The notes under the pieces are model-generated. The model was not told the DNA's origin. It worked only from the letters and a program-made list of their open reading frames with translations, and did not search any database. Shown here one piece after another: positions 47,868 through 52,857 of a DNA stretch of 52,857 nt. The stretch comes from Reyranella sp. (GTDB taxonomy: Bacteria > Pseudomonadota > Alphaproteobacteria > Reyranellales > Reyranellaceae), in NCBI GenBank assembly GCA_019750135.1, contig JAIEOV010000070.1, positions 1 through 52,857 of the forward strand. The letters run 5' to 3'. Made by a program: the position numbers and the translations under genes. Position 1 is the first letter of the stretch, and every line of letters starts with the position of its first letter.

Positions 47868-48426
47868 GACTATTCGCCCGCGCCCGGTCGATATAGGCCA
47901 AGAGCTCCCGTGCGACGTCCTTCGATGTCGGGTCTTCGTTCGCGTTCGCCGCGAGCGTCATGAGAATGATGCGGCTGGCGAACGACACCGGATGCCGCGG
48001 ACCCGCTTGCTCTTGTTCCCACACGGTCGCGAGATAGGCGAACCGGACCAGGGCGCGGCGCTCCTCCGGCGAGTACGCATTGGCCCATCGCCAGAAGCGC
48101 TCGAAGCCCGAGTTCGACGGGAACACTTCGGTCGCCATGGTCATGAACATGGTCGAGACGACCGGCAGTAGCCTATGCCCTTCGCCCATCTCCGGATGGT
48201 TCACCGTCGAGAGGATGACTTGGCGGCACTCAGCGATGTACGCCGGGTCCTTGTATCCTTCCAAGGTCTCAGCGATTTCTGGATTGTTCAGTGTGCGCTC
48301 GTACTCGTTTTTCAGATTGCGCGCCCGCTCCAGGACCATATCGAACGCGCTCTCAAACCTCCGCGTCTCCGCGACCTCTTTCGTATCCGGTTCCGGAGTG
48401 CCTTTCCCGAAGAGCCACTTGAACAT
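47857..48426 (-). CDS. Helical hypothetical protein (nuclease cassette, second gene)
   Basis: 189 residues, almost wholly helical by pattern: RRFESAFDMVLERARNLKNE, DPAYIAECRQVILSTVNH, GHRLLPVVSTMFMTMATEVF, SPEERRALVRFAYLATVWEQ and a tail with VARELLAYIDRARA. No catalytic motif or membrane segment is convincing. It starts 9 bases after the nuclease-like gene stop codon and overlaps the next gene. Its role, for example as a sensor or adaptor, is unknown. Confidence 0.65.
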   Translation of the reverse strand: MFKWLFGKGTPEPDTKEVAETRRFESAFDMVLERARNLKNEYERTLNNPEIAETLEGYKDPAYIAECRQVILSTVNHPEMGEGHRLLPVVSTMFMTMATEVFPSNSGFERFWRWANAYSPEERRALVRFAYLATVWEQEQAGPRHPVSFASRIILMTLAANANEDPTSKDVARELLAYIDRARANSHAR

Positions 48427-48435
48427 CCCGGCCTC

Positions 48436-49389
48436 CTACGCCTTTTCGCCCGGTATCGGGAGGTTCGTGACCGTGAAGAGGTTCAGGATGTCGTTCCGGT
48501 CCATGAACATGATCTTGCTACGGGTCGAGGCATCGAGGTTCTCCCCGATCCAATTCCGCGCCTGCTTCGTGATCTCCCCGCCCGCGATGATGTAGGCGTG
48601 ATCGATCAGATGCCGCCGCCCGGTCTCCGGATCGAAGACCTTGTGCCCGAGCATCATCACCGCCTGCCGGTGGACCTCCGCGACGTTCGCGTTGCTCCCC
48701 TTCGTCATGCCGGCCGCGTCCAGCTTCCCCTTCTTCGCCTGAATGCCGAAGTACAGCCCGTGCGTCGTCGGTAGGGTGAACTTCATCCACACGTCCTTGC
48801 CGTATTCGAGCGCCTTGTCCTCGTGGCCCGCTTCTGTGATCCGGGTGAAGCCCAACTGCCGGAAGAGCGGGAGGAGGACCTCCCCGATGAGCCCGTCCTC
48901 CGAGCACTTGTCCAGGTACGCGGCGAGCCGCTCGCGCCGTTCCGTCTCCGCAGGCGTAAAAGGCCGGTGCGGGTTAGGAGCCGCGACGGTGTTCGTCGCG
49001 ATATGCCGGAGGTGGCACTTCTTGTCCGGGCCATAGAAGGCCTCGAAGCCCTCCCGTCCCAGATGCAGGTTCAGGGCCGCCAAGGCGGCAGGACGGTCCT
49101 GTGGCTCGCCTTGGGCGTCCGCAGGGTCCATCAGCCGATCAATGACCCGAGCGAAGGTCGCAGGGGGCGTGGTGGCGTTCGCATGCGGTTCGTTCAGGAT
49201 CTCAGCCAGGACGCCCGCGACCCAGGCCCCGCGGGTAGACCCGTCGTGCTTGTAGTCGGTGTCGCAATCCATGAAGAAGCCCGTGAGGTAGCTGCTGCTC
49301 CGGTACTCGAAGAAATTGGGCTTATCGCGGTCCGGGTTGCCGCAGATCATGTCGGCAATGGCGTGGAGGGTTCGGTCCTTGAATTTCAT
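48436..49389 (-). CDS. Mrr-like restriction endonuclease fold protein (nuclease cassette, first gene)
   Basis: 317 residues from ATG 49389. The C-terminal half has a PD-(D/E)xK pattern of the Mrr kind: E170 (DGLIGEVLLPLFRQLGF), D199 (LEYGKDVWMKF) and Q217-x-K219 (YFGIQAKKGKLD), where Gln replaces the usual Glu, as in Mrr proteins. The N-terminal 130 residues (EYRSSSYLTGFFMDCDTDY, HDGSTRGAWVAGVLAEILNE) look like a separate recognition domain seen at the start of defence proteins, but I cannot name it. No methyltransferase is adjacent, so it is not a classical restriction pair. It heads a three-gene operon. Confidence 0.65.
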   Translation of the reverse strand: MKFKDRTLHAIADMICGNPDRDKPNFFEYRSSSYLTGFFMDCDTDYKHDGSTRGAWVAGVLAEILNEPHANATTPPATFARVIDRLMDPADAQGEPQDRPAALAALNLHLGREGFEAFYGPDKKCHLRHIATNTVAAPNPHRPFTPAETERRERLAAYLDKCSEDGLIGEVLLPLFRQLGFTRITEAGHEDKALEYGKDVWMKFTLPTTHGLYFGIQAKKGKLDAAGMTKGSNANVAEVHRQAVMMLGHKVFDPETGRRHLIDHAYIIAGGEITKQARNWIGENLDASTRSKIMFMDRNDILNLFTVTNLPIPGEKA

Positions 49390-49499
49390 GGCGCCGGGTC
49401 GTTCGGGAGGGCGGGGCGGGCAGTATAGGCCAGAACCGGCCGGAGGCCCCCAGATCGTGCTATAACGGCTCCCAGGCCACGCAGTGGGCCGGGGGGACA

Positions 49500-49995
49500 A
49501 TGTTCGACGCGACCGAGCTATGGCGCGCTGCAAGCCGCAATCCGAGGACCATGGCATTCGGTCTATGGGCGCTAGCGGCCGGGGTCGCCTTCTATGCGTC
49601 GATTGGGGAAACCGTCTCGGGCAGGCCAGCTCAGCGAGCACGATCACAGCCGCCATCCCCGGTCAGCCCACGCATGCAAGCCCTGGCACCTTCCAAAGAA
49701 GAACTACGGCTTCGTCGAGAACATCCCGCCCGGTGACTGGTGCATTCAGGTCGGAGCCGGACAGACACTTGAGGTCAACGCTGCAAGCGGACAGGTCGAG
49801 GTCGCGACCGAAACGCCCATGCGCCTCGACGCGCACTACCGGAATGAGATCGTGCGGACAGCGACCATCGGCAAGGGCCGGTGCGCCGACCTAGGCCACC
49901 AGAAGTACAATCTCCTCACCTACACGCCGGTAGGGGCAGGCGGGACCATTCGAGTGCGCGTCGGAAGGCTTCCGGACAGCATCGTGAAGTGCTAG
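49500..49995 (+). pseudogene. Membrane-anchored hypothetical gene with one frameshift
   Basis: GGGGGG precedes ATG 49500. The first frame gives FDATELWRAASRNPRTMAFG and a membrane helix (LWALAAGVAFYASIG). Near 49697 it shifts to a frame reading NYGFVENIPPGDWCIQVGAG, QTLEVNAASGQVEVATETPM and on to GRLPDSIVKC and a stop at 49993-49995. The joined product would be about 165 residues, with a beta-rich extracytoplasmic part. Confidence 0.55.
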
Positions 49996-50003
49996 GCGCT
50001 ATT

Positions 50004-50249
50004 TTAGCGAGCCTTGAGCCACTCTTCGACAAAGTGGGATGTCATCGAGACGAGGTGAAGATCGCTGCCGCCGCATTTCATGCACGTTGTGCCGGACTGT
50101 CTCAGGGCATCCATGATCTGATGGTCCATCATGATCAGACCGCCTTTCGTGGGTGCCTCCCTAATCAGAGCGCGATCCCCACATGATTTGCATTCGTAGC
50201 CGACCAATGTTTCCTCCCCCGCAGTCTCTACAAAGACATGGTGCGTCAC
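50004..50249 (-). CDS. Small zinc-ribbon protein, hypothetical
   Basis: 81 residues. Two Cys pairs, C20/C23 (GYECKSCGDRAL) and C56/C59 (TTCMKCGGSDLHL), form a likely four-Cys zinc site. Between them lies GLIMMDHQIMDALRQSG. Phage and plasmid zinc-ribbon proteins of this size are common and mostly unassigned. It is intact, on the minus strand, in the decayed element. Confidence 0.6.
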   Translation of the reverse strand: MTHHVFVETAGEETLVGYECKSCGDRALIREAPTKGGLIMMDHQIMDALRQSGTTCMKCGGSDLHLVSMTSHFVEEWLKAR

Positions 50250-50341
50250 CTGTCTTCGTCTAGGGGCTCGCTGAGGGTAATTTTCGGCTATCCCACATGG
50301 GGGCGGTGTCAGTCACGCGGCGTGGTAGGGTGGAAGGATCG

Positions 50342-50494
50342 ATGTCAGGGGCGACTAGCGATTGCGAATTGTGTCGACCGGGGAGTGTCCTGCTCGGGGG
50401 CTCTCTCGCGTATGCCCGTCACGACAATAACAGCCTAAGCCGTGGACATGTCCTGATCGTTCCGAGCCGCCACGTCGGGAGTTACGCCCCGTAG
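50342..50494 (+). pseudogene. Truncated HIT-family protein
   Basis: 50 residues from ATG 50342 (AAGGA upstream): CELCRPGSVLLGGSLAYARH then DNNSLSRGHVLIVPSRHVGS and YAP stop. This is the N-terminal third of a HIT nucleotide hydrolase (CxxC, S-x-G-H-x-L-I-x-P-x-R-H). The catalytic H-x-H-x-H motif near residue 100 is lost. The break is near the right edge of the decayed element. Confidence 0.75.
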
Positions 50495-50667
50495 CAAGTC
50501 ATTTCTCACGCGTCTCGGTCAGCAGGCGGCGTCGCCCTCGCCGTGGCCCGGTTCGGCACTCGCCGTATATCGCCTCTGGTATGGCCCTTGATGCCAGTGT
50601 CGACGGCTCTTCGATGTGCCAGTGAGCAGAGCGCAGTCTCGGTAGGGGCATCCGGATCGCCCCTCGC

Positions 50668-52284
50668 TCACGCCGCAACGGCCTGAACGGTCGACGCCAG
50701 CATCATCCGCGCCGCTTTCTCGCCGATCATGATCGACGGCGCGTTGGTGTTGCCCGAGGTCAGCGTCGGCATGATCGAAGCATCGGCGACGCGCAGCCCC
50801 GCCAGGCCGCGGACACGAAGCTGGTCGTCGACCACCGCCATCGGGTCGTGTCCCATCTTGCAGGTGCCGACCGGATGGTAGGTGGTCTCGGCGTTTTTCA
50901 TGACCCAGTCGAGCAGCTCGTCGTCGGTGTCGATGTTCACGCCCGGCGCGATCTCGTCGGTGGCGATGTCCTTCATGGCCGGCGCCGTCATGATGCGCCG
51001 GGTGATGCGCATCGCTTCCAGGGTCACCTCGCGGTCGAGCGCCGCGCTCAGGAAGTTGAAGCGGATCGCCGGCGGCGTATCCGGCCGGCTCGACGTGACA
51101 TGGATGCTGCCGGTGCTCTCCGAGCGCAGGATGTTCGTGATCGCGGTGATGCCCGAGGTGCTGGCCAGCTTGAAGTTCTCGCCCACCAGGAACGGGATCC
51201 AGGAGATCGCTGCGTCCGGCGCCTCCAGCCCGGCGCGGGTGCGGATATAGGCGCGGATCGGCGCCGCCGGCAGGCCGAGCAGCCCCTTGCGGGTGAGCGC
51301 GTAGCGCAGCGCCTGGCTGACCTTGCCGAGGCCGCGCATCTTGTCGTTGTAGGTCATGCCCAGCGACGACGGCACCGTCCACTTCATGCGCGGCGAGTAG
51401 TGGTCGCGCAGGTTCTCGCCCACGCCCTTGAGCTCGTGGCGCACCTCGATGCCGGCCGCCTTCAGCCGCTCGGGCTGGCCGATGCCGGAGAGCTCCAGCA
51501 GCTGCGGCGAGTTGATCGAGCCGGCGCTGACCACCACTTCGCGGGTGGAGCGCGCTTCGCGCGGCTGGCCGTTGACGGTGTAGCGCACGCCGACGCAGCG
51601 CTTGCCGTCGAACAGCAGGCCTTCGGTCAGCGCGTTGGCGACGATGCTGAGGTTCGGCCGGCTGCGGGCGGGGTCGAGGTAGCAGACCGCGGTGCTCATG
51701 CGGCGACCCCCGCGAATGGTCGCCTGGGTCATGCCGATGCCGTCCTGTGAGGCGCCGTTGTAGTCCTTGGTGTAGGGGATGCCGACCTGGCCGGCGGCCT
51801 TGATCAGCGCCTCGTAGATCGCGCCGCTCTCGTTGCTCTCGGTCACCTTCAGCGGTCCGCTGCGGCCGCGATACTCCTCGTCGGCATCGCCCTGGAAGCT
51901 CTCCATGTCGCGGAAGATCGGCAGCACCTCGCGATAGCTCCAGCCGCGATTGCCGAGCTGCGCCCAGGTGTCGTAGTCCTGCGCCTGGCCGCGCACGAAC
52001 ACCATGCCGTTGATCGATGACGAGCCGCCCAGAAGCTTGCCGCGCGGGATCGGGATGCGGCGCTGGCCGGTCGAGGCCTCGGGCTCCGAGGCATAGAGCC
52101 AGTTCGCCGCGGGATTGTCGATCAGCTTGGCGAAGCCGACCGGGATCCACGACCAGGGATGGCTTTCGCGTCCGGCTTCCAGCACCAGCACCTTGTTCCG
52201 CGGATCGGCGCTCAGCCGGTTGGCCAGCACCGACCCGGCCGAGCCGGCGCCGACGACGATGAAGTCGAAGCTCTGTTGGTCCAT
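50668..52284 (-). CDS. GMC family oxidoreductase (choline dehydrogenase-like)
   Basis: 538 residues. The FAD-binding motif is FDFIVVGAGSAGSVLANRLS, with the GMC signature GKLLGGSSSINGMVFVRGQA and the second signature region VVSAGSINSPQLLELSGIG. The catalytic His is in TTYHPVGTCKMG, followed by TNAPSIMIGEKAARMM. It oxidises alcohols such as choline or polyethylene glycol-type substrates with FAD. The substrate is not settled. It is divergent from a GntR regulator, with a perfect palindrome between them, so it may be controlled by that regulator. Confidence 0.92.
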   Translation of the reverse strand: MDQQSFDFIVVGAGSAGSVLANRLSADPRNKVLVLEAGRESHPWSWIPVGFAKLIDNPAANWLYASEPEASTGQRRIPIPRGKLLGGSSSINGMVFVRGQAQDYDTWAQLGNRGWSYREVLPIFRDMESFQGDADEEYRGRSGPLKVTESNESGAIYEALIKAAGQVGIPYTKDYNGASQDGIGMTQATIRGGRRMSTAVCYLDPARSRPNLSIVANALTEGLLFDGKRCVGVRYTVNGQPREARSTREVVVSAGSINSPQLLELSGIGQPERLKAAGIEVRHELKGVGENLRDHYSPRMKWTVPSSLGMTYNDKMRGLGKVSQALRYALTRKGLLGLPAAPIRAYIRTRAGLEAPDAAISWIPFLVGENFKLASTSGITAITNILRSESTGSIHVTSSRPDTPPAIRFNFLSAALDREVTLEAMRITRRIMTAPAMKDIATDEIAPGVNIDTDDELLDWVMKNAETTYHPVGTCKMGHDPMAVVDDQLRVRGLAGLRVADASIMPTLTSGNTNAPSIMIGEKAARMMLASTVQAVAA

Positions 52285-52420
52285 GTCTTCCCCCCGGCGA
52301 CTTTTCTACGCGCAGCAACGAGGTGAGCGCAGCGCTCCCTCGTGCGTCAAGGGCGACGCCGAGCCCGTCTCGCCGGCGGACGCTGGTGATTCCCGCTTGC
52401 CGAGCTTCCCGCGTTTCCGT

Positions 52421-52436
52421 ACTCTGAATTCAGAGT
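52421..52436. promoter_or_regulatory. Palindromic operator upstream of the GntR gene
   Basis: ACTCTGAATTCAGAGT, a perfect 16-base palindrome ending 11 bases before the ATG at 52448. It is a likely self-binding site for the GntR protein and may also control the divergent GMC oxidoreductase gene, whose start lies 137 bases away. Confidence 0.7.
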
Positions 52437-52447
52437 TCGGAGACACC

Positions 52448-52857
52448 ATGCCTGACACGCCCGTGCCCGAGACATGGCGGCCGCACCGCCTGCTGAGCGA
52501 ACAGTCCCTGGTCGAGCGGACCTACGACGTGCTGCTCGACGCGATCTGCGACGGCAAGCTGGCGCCCGGTGCCCGGCTGACCCAGGAGCAGTTGGCGGCT
52601 CTGCTCGGAGTCTCGCGTCAGCCGATCACCCATGCGCTGGTGCTGCTGAAGCAGCAGGGCTTTGCCCGCGAGGCGCCCGGGCGGGGGCTCGAGGTGGCGC
52701 CGGTCGAGCCCGACCATCTCCGCGAGGTCTACGCGGTGCGCGGCGCCATCGAGGCCCTGGCCGCGGCGGCTGCGGCACGCCGCGCCGCGCGCGAGCCGCA
52801 AGGCTGCCGCGCCCTGCTCGGCGCGCTCGATGCCGTGGTCCGCGAGGGCGAGCAGGC
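52448..52857 (+). CDS. GntR/FCD family regulator (3' truncated)
   Basis: 136 residues visible, running off the window. The winged helix-turn-helix is at about 18-80 (SLVERTYDVLLDAICDGKLA, RLTQEQLAALLGVSRQPITH, LLKQQGFAREAP). The start of an FCD ligand domain follows (LREVYAVRGAIEALAAAAA). It likely senses a metabolite related to the divergent GMC enzyme. GGAG lies 6 bases before the ATG. Confidence 0.88.
   Translation, partial: MPDTPVPETWRPHRLLSEQSLVERTYDVLLDAICDGKLAPGARLTQEQLAALLGVSRQPITHALVLLKQQGFAREAPGRGLEVAPVEPDHLREVYAVRGAIEALAAAAAARRAAREPQGCRALLGALDAVVREGEQ

Larger units (their letters stand above)
43200..50500. mobile_element. Decayed phage-like integrated element with intact cargo
   Basis: Bounds are approximate. 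The left side has a GlnRS relic and a recombinase remnant; the right side ends with a truncated HIT gene before normal chromosomal genes resume at 50668. Inside, plus-strand genes are phage-type, mostly overlapping or close, and separated by terminators, but almost all are frameshifted. Minus-strand genes (reverse transcriptase, HNH, nuclease cassette, zinc ribbon) are intact. Codon use in the element is less GC-rich at position 3. No att repeats were found by eye. Confidence 0.65.

Noticed and set aside
43200..50500. Attachment site direct repeats at the element edges
   Set aside because: None was found by eye; a computed repeat search would be needed.

Overview
The window is high-GC DNA with long antisense open frames and strong third-position GC bias. 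The gene content suggests an alphaproteobacterium, perhaps a Hyphomicrobiales or Reyranella-like soil or freshwater organism. It includes an autotransporter barrel, a Coq4-like protein, a PmtA-like methyltransferase, a FixJ/NarL-type two-component pair, a GMC oxidoreductase with a GntR regulator, and a hydroxyacid dehydrogenase of the CtBP type. The taxonomic guess is inference only. No rRNA, tRNA or CRISPR array was seen.

Layout of the chromosomal part (1-42600 and 50650-52857). The 3' end of an autotransporter is followed by an IlvD/Edd dehydratase coupled to a thermonuclease-like protein (1-3040). A 2,440-residue surface or secreted protein (parallel beta-helix, DUF4214-like, sedolisin protease, DUF4114-like) lies on the minus strand, divergent from a tightly packed response regulator / histidine kinase / MFS transporter operon (3442-14736). 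Next come metabolic genes: a cysteine synthase, a SAM methyltransferase, and a Coq4-like protein divergent from a TetR regulator with palindromic operators between them. These are followed by an M20 peptidase and a zinc alcohol dehydrogenase with a small membrane protein (14718-21896). The stretch 21966-26762 holds a receiver protein with an unusual N-terminal domain, a frameshifted small gene, a lipoprotein, a stand-alone caspase-like protein, an acyl carrier protein and an orphan molybdopterin oxidoreductase. The stretch 26779-31541 holds NnrD, a histidine phosphatase, FKBP, an SDR, a hydroxyacid dehydrogenase and a small basic protein. From 31645 to 42558 there are a papain-like/LysM toxin-like protein, a B12 radical SAM enzyme, a transglutaminase, cspA divergent from a fatty acid desaturase, and an orphan periplasmic binding protein divergent from a hybrid histidine kinase.

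From about 42600 to 50500 the character changes. An inverted and deleted glutaminyl-tRNA synthetase remnant and a tyrosine recombinase remnant lead into a decayed phage-like element. Every plus-strand phage-type gene in it, apart from one 30-codon frame, carries a frameshift or truncation. The minus-strand genes are all intact: a short reverse transcriptase with a small overlapping reading frame, an HNH nuclease, a three-gene cassette ending in an Mrr-like nuclease, and a zinc-ribbon protein. This pattern suggests cargo or defence genes kept under selection inside a dying prophage. The reverse transcriptase locus and the three-gene nuclease cassette are the best candidates for something undescribed.
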